Source: Cupriavidus pauculus (GTDB taxonomy: Bacteria; Pseudomonadota; Gammaproteobacteria; Burkholderiales; Burkholderiaceae). Taken from it: DNA of 64,000 bases. Where the stretch lies: assembly GCF_008693385.1 (NCBI RefSeq), contig NZ_CP044065.1, forward strand, positions 2,852,001 to 2,916,000, written 5' to 3'. Each line of letters begins with the position of its first letter. The stretch's first letter is position 1. This document shows positions 43,798 through 51,968 of the stretch, in pieces. The notes beneath the pieces were generated by a model. The model had not been told where the DNA came from and ran no database searches. It worked only from the letters and a program-made list of their open reading frames with translations. Both the position numbers and the translations under genes were made by a program.

Positions 43798-45324
43798 TCA
43801 CACCTCGTAAGCGGTCTCGCCGTGGGAGGTAATGTCCAGACCTTCGCGCTCTTCCTCTTCGGGGACGCGCAGGCCAATCAGCATGTCAACCAGCTTGAAG
43901 GCAACCAGGGCCACGACGCCCGACCACACCACGGTGGTCAGCACGCCTTCGAACTGGATCCAGACCTGTCCGGCGATCGAGTAGTCGTCCGACACCTTGT
44001 TGGCCACGTAGTCGTAGATGCCCACGCCGCCGAGGCTCGGTGCCGCGAACACGCCGGTCAGCAGCGCGCCGACGATACCGCCCACGCCGTGCACACCGAA
44101 CACGTCGAGCGAGTCGTCCATGCCGAGCATGCGCTTCAGGCCGGTCACGCCCCACAGGCACAGCAGGCCAGCAACGAGGCCCATCACGATCGAGCCCATC
44201 GGGCCGACGAAGCCGGCGGCCGGGGTAATCGCCACGAGGCCGGCGACGGCGCCCGAGGCACCACCGAGCATCGAGGGCTTGCCCTTGCCGATCCACTCAC
44301 CGAAGGTCCACGACAGCACGGCGGCGCAGGTGGCCAGCAGCGTGTTGACGAAGGCCAGGGCGGCACCGCCGTTGGCTTCCAGACCCGAGCCGGCGTTGAA
44401 GCCGAACCAGCCGAACCACAGCAGCGAGGCGCCGACCATCGTGAACGTCAGGCTGTGCGGGCGGATCGCTTCGCGGCCGAAGCCGATGCGCTTGCCGTAC
44501 ATGAAGGCACCCACGAGACCGGCGACAGCCGCATTGATGTGCACCACGGTACCGCCTGCGTAGTCGAGCGCGCCCTTCTGGAACAGCCAGCCAGCCTTCG
44601 CGGTTGCGGCGGTTGCGGCAGCAGCGTCGGTGTAGGCGTCAGGACCCGGCCAGAACCAGACCATGTGGGCCATCGGGATGTACGAGAACGTGAACCACAG
44701 GACCACGAACACGAGCACGGCCGAGAACTTGGCGCGCTCGGCGAAGGCGCCGATGATCAGGCCGCAGGTAATGGCCGCGAACGCGCACTGGAAGGCGAAG
44801 AAGCCCAGTTCCGGCACGACCACGCCCTTGCTGAAGGTCGCGCCGACGGCGTCGGCGTTGAGGCCCTTCATGAAGAGACGGTCAGTACCGCCGAAGAACG
44901 CATTGCCTTCGGTGAACGCGAAGCTGTAGCCGTAGATCGCCCACAGGATCGACACGAGCGAGAAGATCACCAGGCACTGCATCAGCACCGACAGCATGTT
45001 CTTCGATCGCACCAGGCCGCCGTAGAACAGCGCGAGGCCAGGCAGCGTCATCAGGATCACGAACGCCGTGCAGACCAGCAGCCAGGCCGTGTCGCCCTTG
45101 TTGGGCGCCGGGGCCGGTGCTGCGGCGGGAGCGGCTTCGGCTGCTGCCGGAGCGGCAGCGGCGGGTGCGGCGGCCGGGGCCGCGGCGGCGGCGGCTGCCG
45201 GCGCCGAGGCTTCGGCGGCGGGCTTGTCCTGCGCCACGGCATGGGTGGACAGGCCGAGTGCGGCCGTGCCGAGTGCCAGCGACATCGCGCCGGCTGTCAG
45301 GATTCGCTTGAACCAGGTTTTCAT
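43798..45324 (-). CDS. amtB: Ammonium transporter
   Basis: AmtB conducts ammonium into the cell and is gated by GlnK. The 508-aa protein has a signal peptide, then about 45 residues made of Ala and Pro, then the 11-helix channel. Visible channel features are the helix LVCTAFVILMTLPGLALFYGGLVRSKN, FAFQCAFAAIT, and the pore His in VVHINAAVAGLVGA with FGVHGVGGIVGALLTGVF. The C-terminal tail ends LGRVPEEEEREGLD-like (seen as LRVPEEEEREGLDITSHGE), which is the GlnK-binding region of Amt proteins. glnK is immediately upstream. Confidence 0.95.
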   Translation of the reverse strand: MKTWFKRILTAGAMSLALGTAALGLSTHAVAQDKPAAEASAPAAAAAAAPAAAPAAAAPAAAEAAPAAAPAPAPNKGDTAWLLVCTAFVILMTLPGLALFYGGLVRSKNMLSVLMQCLVIFSLVSILWAIYGYSFAFTEGNAFFGGTDRLFMKGLNADAVGATFSKGVVVPELGFFAFQCAFAAITCGLIIGAFAERAKFSAVLVFVVLWFTFSYIPMAHMVWFWPGPDAYTDAAAATAATAKAGWLFQKGALDYAGGTVVHINAAVAGLVGAFMYGKRIGFGREAIRPHSLTFTMVGASLLWFGWFGFNAGSGLEANGGAALAFVNTLLATCAAVLSWTFGEWIGKGKPSMLGGASGAVAGLVAITPAAGFVGPMGSIVMGLVAGLLCLWGVTGLKRMLGMDDSLDVFGVHGVGGIVGALLTGVFAAPSLGGVGIYDYVANKVSDDYSIAGQVWIQFEGVLTTVVWSGVVALVAFKLVDMLIGLRVPEEEEREGLDITSHGETAYEV

Positions 45325-45355
45325 TGGATTAACCTCTTGTCTTTGTGTCTCTGTC

Positions 45356-45748
<393 letters not shown>

Positions 45749-46546
45749 TTAGAAAGTCTTGGTAAGCGATGCCCAGGCCGTGGCCTTGCCGACGTAGCGG
45801 CCACGGGTGTTGGTGTAGACCGACTTGTCGGCGTTCGTGTCGATGTACGCGACGGCGACCGAGAAACCCTTGCCCAGGTCCTTCGTCAGGCCGACCTTCC
45901 AGTCCGTGTACGACGCATCGCTGAAGTTCTTCACGCCCTGATAGCCCACGTGGGCGTTGAACGTCAGGTCCCAGAAGTTCAGCGGCACGTTTGCCGAGAG
46001 ATCGACGTAGTAGCTGTTCTTGCTGTCGTCGAAACCGAACAGGTTGGTCACGGCGTGCGAGTACTTCAGGAACACGGGGCCCCAGCCGATGCCGGCGTAG
46101 AGTTCCGTGGTGTACGGACGCGTGGTCGTGTAGCCGCCCGGGTAGTAGTATTCGAGCACACCGACGTCGTAGTTGAACTCGAGCTCGGACACCTTGAAGG
46201 TGTTCTTGAAGCCCGCGTAGAAGTCCATTTCCACCGGCGCCGACACCGACGAATCGGCGTCCTCGAGCCAGCTGATGCTGGAGTTCCAGTTACCGACGTA
46301 GAAGCCGCTGGAATGCGAATAGTCGAAACCACCCTGGATTGCCGGACGACGATTGGTCTGGCTGATACCGCGGTAGCGATAGTCGGTCACCAGTGCCACG
46401 TTGGCGGAGAACGTGTGCGGCGACGCTTCCTCGGCGGGCGCTGCGGCGGGAGCCGCGGCATCCGGGGCGCTCTGGGCGAGCGCGGCGGATGCCGCAAGGC
46501 TCAACAGGGCCGCACTGACGCTGACTGCGAGGGTCGACTTCTTCAT
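45749..46546 (-). CDS. TIGR02001-family (TorF/Gcw_chp) outer-membrane beta-barrel protein
   Basis: The 265-aa protein has a signal peptide (KKSTLAVSVSAALLSLAASAALA), a 17-residue Ala/Pro linker, and amphipathic beta-strands. It starts at the family opening FSANVALVTDYRYRGISQTNRRPAIQGGFDYSHSSGFYVGNW and ends with the aromatic residue Phe. Function is unproven. Its place ahead of glnK-amtB under a nitrogen-type promoter suggests a role in nitrogen-compound entry. AGGAGGA lies before the ATG at 46546. Confidence 0.88.
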   Translation of the reverse strand: MKKSTLAVSVSAALLSLAASAALAQSAPDAAAPAAAPAEEASPHTFSANVALVTDYRYRGISQTNRRPAIQGGFDYSHSSGFYVGNWNSSISWLEDADSSVSAPVEMDFYAGFKNTFKVSELEFNYDVGVLEYYYPGGYTTTRPYTTELYAGIGWGPVFLKYSHAVTNLFGFDDSKNSYYVDLSANVPLNFWDLTFNAHVGYQGVKNFSDASYTDWKVGLTKDLGKGFSVAVAYIDTNADKSVYTNTRGRYVGKATAWASLTKTF

Positions 46547-46646
46547 GGGTGATTCCTCCTTTTCCTCAATCTTCATGGGCTCGTGAAGCTACTGTTCTTG
46601 AGTTGGCCCCGCTCTGTTACGCGGTGGCTCTTTGGCCTTCACTACT

Positions 46647-46661
46647 GCAACAGCTGTGCCA
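46647..46661 (-). promoter_or_regulatory. Sigma-54 promoter of the outer-membrane protein-glnK-amtB operon
   Basis: On the minus strand TGGCAC-AGCTG-TTGC is an exact sigma-54 consensus, about 100 bases before the first gene. It is the expected control for a glnK-amtB operon. Confidence 0.9.
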
Positions 46662-46755
46662 GGGTGTCACGCGAACGAAATTTGTCGGCGATTCGGCGGT
46701 CAAATGGATAGACATGCGCCGTCAGAACCACTTTTATCGAATTCGATGGGGCCAG

Positions 46756-46777
46756 TCGTGCTTTCGCGAAAACACGA
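46756..46777. promoter_or_regulatory. Imperfect 22-bp palindrome, candidate activator site
   Basis: TCGTG-CTTTCGCGAAAA-CACGA matches itself at 10 of 11 base pairs, with TTTCGCGAAA in the middle. It lies about 95 bases upstream of the -24 element, a normal enhancer distance. The rest of the 520-base gap to ubiK shows no gene. Confidence 0.45.
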
Positions 46778-47066
46778 AAAGATGCGGGCAAACCCTTGTC
46801 ACGGCTTTCATGGCGGGCGCCGAGGGGCCATAATCCGCGTCATGCGGGGGCAAAAAAGTCGTGTAACCTGCGCGCGGTCGCAAGCAGGTCGCCGATCGGG
46901 CGGTCTCTTGTGGGGCACAGGGTCTACCCGGCAAGATCGCCCCAATCGAGTGCATGACCGTGCCGGACCGATCACACTACGCCGCGCGCATGCACAAACA
47001 AGGTGCGAGCGTGCGGAACGCGGCGCAAGCCCCACGAACCGTCATCTGTTTTTAAGGAGTTTCGCC

Positions 47067-47336
47067 ATGAAACCGACCGATCTCTTCAACGATCTGCAGA
47101 GCAAGGTCAGCGAAGCGCTGCGCAATTCGCCGGCCAAGGACATCGAGAAGAACGTCCGCAGCATGATGAGCCAGGGCTTTGCGCGCCTGGACCTCGTGAC
47201 GCGCGAGGAATTCGACGTGCAGTCCCAGGTGCTGGCCCGTACGCGCGCGCGCTTAGAGGAACTGGAAGCGCGCGTGACCGAGCTCGAGCGCAAGCTCGGC
47301 TCCGGTGCGACCCCGACGGGGACCGGCGGCGTCTGA
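47067..47336 (+). CDS. ubiK: UbiK/BMFP-family accessory factor
   Basis: The 89-aa protein is mainly a C-terminal coiled coil (VLARTRARLEELEARVTELERKL) after an N-terminal amphipathic region (DLFNDLQSKVSEALRNSPAKDIEKNVRSMM). The family (YqiC/BMFP) binds membranes and helps ubiquinone biosynthesis with UbiJ. AAGGAG lies 7 bases before the ATG. comM follows after 120 bases. Confidence 0.93.
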   Translation: MKPTDLFNDLQSKVSEALRNSPAKDIEKNVRSMMSQGFARLDLVTREEFDVQSQVLARTRARLEELEARVTELERKLGSGATPTGTGGV

Positions 47337-47456
47337 CGCCCGTCCGCACCCCGTCCTACCCGCGCCCACGCGCCGAAGGCCGCCAGCAATGGCGGCCTTC
47401 TCGTTTCCGCCCCCCCAAGGAGAGTCGCCCCCCAGCCAACGCCCACCAAACCCTCC

Positions 47457-48995
47457 ATGAGCCTCGCCGTATTGCGCAGCCGCGCGCTCACCGGCATCGA
47501 CGCGCCGCCGGTATCGGTGGAAATCCACCTGGCCAACGGCCTGCCCGCGTTCCATATCGTCGGACTGGCCGAAACCGAAGTCCGGGAGGCGCGCGAACGT
47601 GTGCGGGCCGCCCTGCTCCATTGCGCGTTCGACTTTCCCAGCCGGCGCATCACCGTGAACCTGGCGCCGGCCGATCTGCCGAAGGATTCCGGGCGCTTCG
47701 ATCTGCCGATCGCGCTCGGCATTCTCGCGGCGAGCGGACAGTTGCCGGCAGACCGCCTCGACGATGTCGAGTTCATTGGCGAGCTGTCGCTGTCCGGGGA
47801 ACTGCGGCCCGTGCGCGGGGCGCTGGCCATGGCGATGGGCGTCGCGCAAGGGAACGCGCTGCGCGCGCGGTTCGGTTCGGACCCGCGCGCGTTCGTGGTG
47901 CCGGCCGGCAATGGCCCGGAGGCCGCCCTGATCGACGGTCTGCGTGTATTGCCGGCCGATACGCTGGCCGAGGTCTGCGCGCATCTGGCTGGCCAGCCGG
48001 AACACCAGATCGCCCCGGCGCGCGCGCCGGCACTCGCCGCGCGCCCGGCGGAAGGTCCCGATCTGGTGGATGTACGCGGCCAGTTGCAGGCGCGTCGCGC
48101 CATGGAGATTGCCGCGGCTGGCCAGCATTCGGCGCTGCTCGTGGGACCGCCGGGGACCGGCAAATCGATGCTCGCCCAGCGATTCGCGGGGCTGCTGCCG
48201 CCGATGACCCACGAGGAGGCGCTGGAGGCTGCGGCGGTTTCGAGCCTGACGGCGGCCGGATTCCAGTCATCGGCGTGGGGCCGCCGGCCGTTCCGCGCGC
48301 CGCACCATACGGCCTCGGCGGCGGCGCTCGTGGGCGGCGGCGGCAATCCGCGGCCCGGCGAGATTTCCCTCGCGCATCATGGGGTGCTGTTTCTCGACGA
48401 GCTTCCCGAGTTCGAGCGCAGGGTGCTCGAGGTCCTGCGCGAGCCGCTGGAGACGGGCCACATCACGATCTCTCGCGCGACCGCGCATGCGGACTTTCCC
48501 GCGCGCTTCCAGTTCATCGCGGCGATGAATCCTTGTCCATGCGGGTATCTCGGTCATGCGTCGCGGCCGTGCCGGTGCACGCCGGACCAGATTCGCCGCT
48601 ATCAGTCGCGCGTATCCGGTCCGCTGCTGGACCGCATCGACCTGCAGATCGAGGTGCCCGCGCAGCATCACGAAGAGATGCTCGACGGGCCGGTGGGCGA
48701 GACCACCGAGGCAGTGCGCGCGCGAGTGATCGTGGCGCGCGAGCGGCAGCTTGCGCGGCAGGGCAAACCGAATGGCGACCTCGGGGGGCGCGAGATCGAT
48801 GCGCTGTGTCCGCTCGAAGCGGCCGCGCGGGAACTGCTGCGCGCCGCGATGCACAAGCTGGCGTGGTCGGCGCGTGCCTATTTCCGCGTGCTCAAGGTCG
48901 CGCGGACCGTCGCCGACCTCGATGGCACGGACACGCTGGCGGTGCGGCATGTGGCGGAAGCGATTCAATACCGGCGGGCGTTGCGGAGCGGGTAG
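47457..48995 (+). CDS. comM: YifB/ComM-family Mg chelatase-like AAA+ ATPase
   Basis: ComM is a hexameric helicase that promotes branch migration during natural transformation. The 512-aa protein has an N-terminal Lon-like domain (VSVEIHLANGLPAFHIVGLAETEVREARERVRAAL), Walker A GPPGTGKS, Walker B HGVLFLDELPEF, and the family signature FIAAMNPCPCGYLGH..CRCTPDQIRRYQSRVSGPLLDRIDL. It ends with the Mg-chelatase C-terminal helix bundle. A ComF-like protein is also in this window, about 18 kb away. Confidence 0.95.
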   Translation: MSLAVLRSRALTGIDAPPVSVEIHLANGLPAFHIVGLAETEVREARERVRAALLHCAFDFPSRRITVNLAPADLPKDSGRFDLPIALGILAASGQLPADRLDDVEFIGELSLSGELRPVRGALAMAMGVAQGNALRARFGSDPRAFVVPAGNGPEAALIDGLRVLPADTLAEVCAHLAGQPEHQIAPARAPALAARPAEGPDLVDVRGQLQARRAMEIAAAGQHSALLVGPPGTGKSMLAQRFAGLLPPMTHEEALEAAAVSSLTAAGFQSSAWGRRPFRAPHHTASAAALVGGGGNPRPGEISLAHHGVLFLDELPEFERRVLEVLREPLETGHITISRATAHADFPARFQFIAAMNPCPCGYLGHASRPCRCTPDQIRRYQSRVSGPLLDRIDLQIEVPAQHHEEMLDGPVGETTEAVRARVIVARERQLARQGKPNGDLGGREIDALCPLEAAARELLRAAMHKLAWSARAYFRVLKVARTVADLDGTDTLAVRHVAEAIQYRRALRSG

Positions 48996-49020
48996 CCATG
49001 CCGCTCGGGCGCGTGACCGG

Positions 49021-49167
49021 TCAGTTCACCACCGGTGGTTCCAGCGGGGGCGGCGGCGGTTCCTCGATCGGAGGCAGGTCGGGTGGGATGCCGGGCGGCG
49101 GGGGCATATCCGGCGGGGGCTCGCGGTGGGCGCGGAAAGACACAAGCTGACGGACGGGTTGGCGCAT
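49021..49167 (-). CDS. Small proline-rich protein (48 aa)
   Basis: The short gene encodes MRQPVRQLVSFRAHRE followed by a region that is about half proline (PPPDMPPPPGIPPDLPPIEE and on), ending PPVVN. A GAGGAG ribosome-binding sequence lies 6 bases before the ATG, which is the best evidence that it is real. It has no signal peptide and no recognised family. It lies convergent with comM, with 25 bases between. Confidence 0.55.
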   Translation of the reverse strand: MRQPVRQLVSFRAHREPPPDMPPPPGIPPDLPPIEEPPPPPLEPPVVN

Positions 49168-49258
49168 GGGCGCTCCTCGGTTGGGTGCTATCCATTGAAG
49201 CAAACCGGAGCAGCGTTCGCCACCCGCGGTTTGCCGCGCCCCTCGTCCCCAGGTGCGA

Positions 49259-49900
49259 TCAGGCGTGGTGGCGGCGCACGAAGAACAGCGCCGTGCCCAC
49301 CGCCATCAGCACGCTGCCGAAGAAACGGTTCTGCCAGCGCAGCGCGCGGGCGTTGCGGAACAGCCCCTGCATGCGCGAGGCGAGCAGCGCGTAGCCATGC
49401 ATGACCGTCAGATCGACCGCGCACATCGTCAGGGCCAGGATCGCGAGCTGCATGGCGAGCGGATGCGTCGTGTCGATAAACTGCGGCAGCACGGCGACCA
49501 TGAACACGATGCCCTTCGGGTTGGTCGCGTTGGTCAGCACGCCCGTGGCGAACCGGCGCTCGCGGCTCATCGTCGGCACGCGCGCGGGGCCGCCGCTGCC
49601 GTCGGCCTGCACATCGACGCGCGCGCGCCATTGCTGAACGCCGAGGTAGATCAGGTACACCGCGCCGACGGTCTTGACCACGAGGAAGGCCTGCTCGGAC
49701 GCGAGCAGCAGCGCACCCAGGCCGCCGCCCGCGATCAGCAGGATCATCACGAGGCCGACCTGCAGCCCCAGAATGGTCGTCGTCGCGCGGCGTACGCCGT
49801 AGGACAGGCCATGGCTCATCGACAGGACCGCGCCTGATCCCGGCGAGACCGCAATGACCCAGCATGCCGCGAAATAGGCGACCCAGACTTCCCAACGCAT
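49259..49900 (-). CDS. LysE/RhtB-family exporter
   Basis: The 213-aa inner-membrane protein has six predicted helices. It shows the RhtB/LysE pattern: AVSPGSGAVLSMSHGLSYGVRRA near the start (the family's GPG motif reads SPGSG here), VKTVGAVYLIYLGVQQW, and the conserved FATGVLTNATNPKGIVFMVAVLPQFI. Family members export amino acids such as lysine, threonine or homoserine lactone; the substrate is unknown. The lipoprotein gene lies upstream on the same strand. Confidence 0.92.
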   Translation of the reverse strand: MRWEVWVAYFAACWVIAVSPGSGAVLSMSHGLSYGVRRATTTILGLQVGLVMILLIAGGGLGALLLASEQAFLVVKTVGAVYLIYLGVQQWRARVDVQADGSGGPARVPTMSRERRFATGVLTNATNPKGIVFMVAVLPQFIDTTHPLAMQLAILALTMCAVDLTVMHGYALLASRMQGLFRNARALRWQNRFFGSVLMAVGTALFFVRRHHA

Positions 49901-49926
49901 CTTCTGTACTCCGTTGATTTCAGGTT

Positions 49927-50496
49927 TCAATAAGGATGGAAGCCGGCCAGGAACTGCTCGACCTGCTCGGCCTGCCGTTGATCGCGCGCGGCATCGCCGG
50001 CCTCGAGCACCACGGCTTGATAAACGTGCCTGCCCGAGGCCACGAGCCGCGCGGTGAGGCGCCGCGGCGACTGGTCCTGCGGCGAGATACCGGCCACCTG
50101 CACCTCCACCGCGTCGAGCGCGATGGCCGGCTGCGCGGCGGTCATGACCTTGACCGCGCGGGTGCGCGCGGGCTCGGGCGCATGCGTCCCGAGATTCGCG
50201 GCAAGGCCGGTCTGCATCGATTCGAGGGCCTGCCTGCGCAGCGCGGGATCGTCCTCGGGCAGCGTGACGACGCCGACGGCGAACAGCGTGTCGTCCACGC
50301 GCGCGGCCTCCATCGTCATCGGCAGCTTGCGGCCCGCGATCGCCACGTCGCGCGCGGCGCGCGTGGGCTTGGCCGGATAGAGCGCGGCATAGCCGCCCTC
50401 GCTCGAGACCGTCGTGCGCCAGTCGTAGCGTGGCGAACAGGCCGACAGGGCCCAGACCATCAGGAGCGGCAGCAGCAGGGACGGAGTGCGTGGCAT
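49927..50496 (-). CDS. Predicted lipoprotein of unknown function
   Basis: The 189-aa protein has a lipoprotein signal (MPRTPSLLLPLLMVWALSAC, lipidated Cys20). The mature part is soluble, with an ordered pattern typical of small periplasmic domains (YDWRTTVSSEGGYAALYPAKPTRAARDVAIAG). The C-terminal helix has AEQVEQFLAGFHPY. I do not recognise a family. It lies 26 bases upstream of the LysE-type gene on the minus strand. Its upstream region holds a hexanucleotide tandem repeat. Confidence 0.8.
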   Translation of the reverse strand: MPRTPSLLLPLLMVWALSACSPRYDWRTTVSSEGGYAALYPAKPTRAARDVAIAGRKLPMTMEAARVDDTLFAVGVVTLPEDDPALRRQALESMQTGLAANLGTHAPEPARTRAVKVMTAAQPAIALDAVEVQVAGISPQDQSPRRLTARLVASGRHVYQAVVLEAGDAARDQRQAEQVEQFLAGFHPY

Positions 50497-50524
50497 GCGT
50501 TGGGGTGGGGATGGCGGAGGTGGC

Positions 50525-50566
50525 GTGGACGTGGAGGTGGACGTGGACGTGGACGTGGACGTGGAG
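50525..50566. repeat. Hexanucleotide tandem repeat, seven copies of GTGGAC/G
   Basis: Seven consecutive 6-base units (GTGGAC five times, GTGGAG twice) lie 29-70 bases upstream of the lipoprotein start. The opposite gene starts at 50660. Copy number could vary by slippage. Confidence 0.92.
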
Positions 50567-50659
50567 ATGGCGCGCCAGCGTGTGCGATCCCACAGCGTTC
50601 GGCCGCGCAAATCGCTATTATCGGGGAAAGCCTTGTATTGGTGACGTACCGGTGACGCC

Positions 50660-51199
50660 ATGTTTGCCCTCCCCCGCCCCTCGCCTTCCCTGATGGTGCA
50701 CCTGACCGAGCACCTGACCGCGCGCACGCTTGCCACGGCCGCGCTGTGGACCACGCTGTTGACCGCGCCCCTGGCCCCCGCGGTGGCCTTCGCCGCCACC
50801 GGCGACCATCTGCCGTGGATGACCGACGTGCCCGCGCAGACGGCCGCGGCCGGCAAGGCGGGCGAGCCGCTCGTGGTGCTGGTCAGCCTGCCGGGCTGCG
50901 TCTACTGCGAGACCGTGCGCCGCAACTATCTGGCGCCGCAGGCTGCCGCCGGGGAAATTCGCGTGCGCGAGATCGATATGACGGCCGATACGCCGCTGCG
51001 CGATGCGGACGGCACGATGACCACGGCCCGCGCCTGGGCCCGCGCGCGCCAGATCAACGCGGCGCCGACCGTGCTATTTCTCGACCGCAGCGGACGCTAC
51101 GCGGCCGCGCCGCTGCGCGGCATGCAGCCCGATTTCTACGGCGCCTACTTCGAGCAGGCACTCGACACGGCGCGCGACAAGGTGGCGGCGGCGCGCTGA
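50660..51199 (+). CDS. Exported thioredoxin-fold protein with CxxC
   Basis: The 179-aa protein has a signal sequence (ALWTTLLTAPLAPAVAFAA) and a thioredoxin-like domain with the active site CVYC (Cys80, Cys83) in VSLPGCVYCETVRRNY, and the cis-Pro segment INAAPTVLFLDRSGRYA. It resembles SoxW/DsbC-like periplasmic thioredoxins. The start is uncertain; an ATG 11 codons in is possible. It is followed after about 125 bases by a TlpA-type gene, so this may be a small redox pair. Confidence 0.85.
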   Translation: MFALPRPSPSLMVHLTEHLTARTLATAALWTTLLTAPLAPAVAFAATGDHLPWMTDVPAQTAAAGKAGEPLVVLVSLPGCVYCETVRRNYLAPQAAAGEIRVREIDMTADTPLRDADGTMTTARAWARARQINAAPTVLFLDRSGRYAAAPLRGMQPDFYGAYFEQALDTARDKVAAAR

Positions 51200-51323
51200 G
51201 CGCCCATGCGACGGAATGACGCAGCCCCGCCGGGGGGCCGAACGGCGGGCGACGCACGGCCGCGCGCGGCAGTAGAATAGACGCCACTCCGGGCCCCCAC
51301 CCGTGCCTATATCGGACCGCAAC

Positions 51324-51848
51324 ATGTCGACAACCGCTACTTCCGGCAGCAAGCGCCTGCCCATCGCCATCGCCGCCCTGGTCATCGTGGCCGTGCTCGG
51401 CTGGTTTGGCTTCCGCGCGCTGTCGCCGGCCAACGCCGCGCCGGCCGCCACGTTCACGCTGCTTTCCGGCGACAAGGTCGGTACCGCGGACCTCAAGGGC
51501 AAGGTCTATATCGTCAACTTCTGGGCCACGAGCTGCACGACCTGCGTGAAGGAGATGCCGGACATGGTCCGCACCTACCAGCAGTTCAAGGAAAAGGGCC
51601 TGGAATTCGTCGCGGTGGCGATGAACTACGATCCGCCGATGTACGTGATGAACTACGCCAAGACGCGCGAACTGCCATTCAAGGTGGCGATGGACTCCGA
51701 CGGCACGGCCGCCAAGGCGTTCGGCAACGTGCAGCTCACGCCGACCACGTTCGTCGTGGACAAGAACGGCAAGATTCTCAAGCGCTATGTGGGCGAGCCC
51801 GAGTGGGATGCGCTGCACAAGCTGCTGGAAGGCGCGCTGGCGGCCTGA
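51324..51848 (+). CDS. TlpA/ResA-family thiol-disulfide protein
   Basis: The 174-aa membrane-anchored thioredoxin has one N-terminal helix (LPIAIAALVIVAVLGWFGF) and a periplasmic redoxin domain. The active site is CTTC (Cys71, Cys74) in NFWATSCTTCVKEMPD, with the cis-Pro in LTPTTFVVDKNGKI. Proteins of this family reduce apocytochromes c or the CuA Cys residues of oxidase. A GTG seven codons upstream is an alternative start. A clear terminator follows. Confidence 0.9.
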   Translation: MSTTATSGSKRLPIAIAALVIVAVLGWFGFRALSPANAAPAATFTLLSGDKVGTADLKGKVYIVNFWATSCTTCVKEMPDMVRTYQQFKEKGLEFVAVAMNYDPPMYVMNYAKTRELPFKVAMDSDGTAAKAFGNVQLTPTTFVVDKNGKILKRYVGEPEWDALHKLLEGALAA

Positions 51849-51870
51849 GCGGCGCCGTCCCCGCTGTCGC

Positions 51871-51900
51871 AAAAAAGGGTGCCGCAAGGCACCTTTTTTG
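51871..51900 (+). terminator. Intrinsic terminator after the TlpA-family gene
   Basis: GGTGCC-GCAA-GGCACC with A- and T-runs on either side (about 6-7 bases each). It precedes the helicase gene. Confidence 0.85.
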
Positions 51901-51968
51901 TTGTGCGCTTGATTCCGCATGCTGTATGCATATACAGTGGGCGCCAGCTTTCCTTCCGCCGCCCCGCC

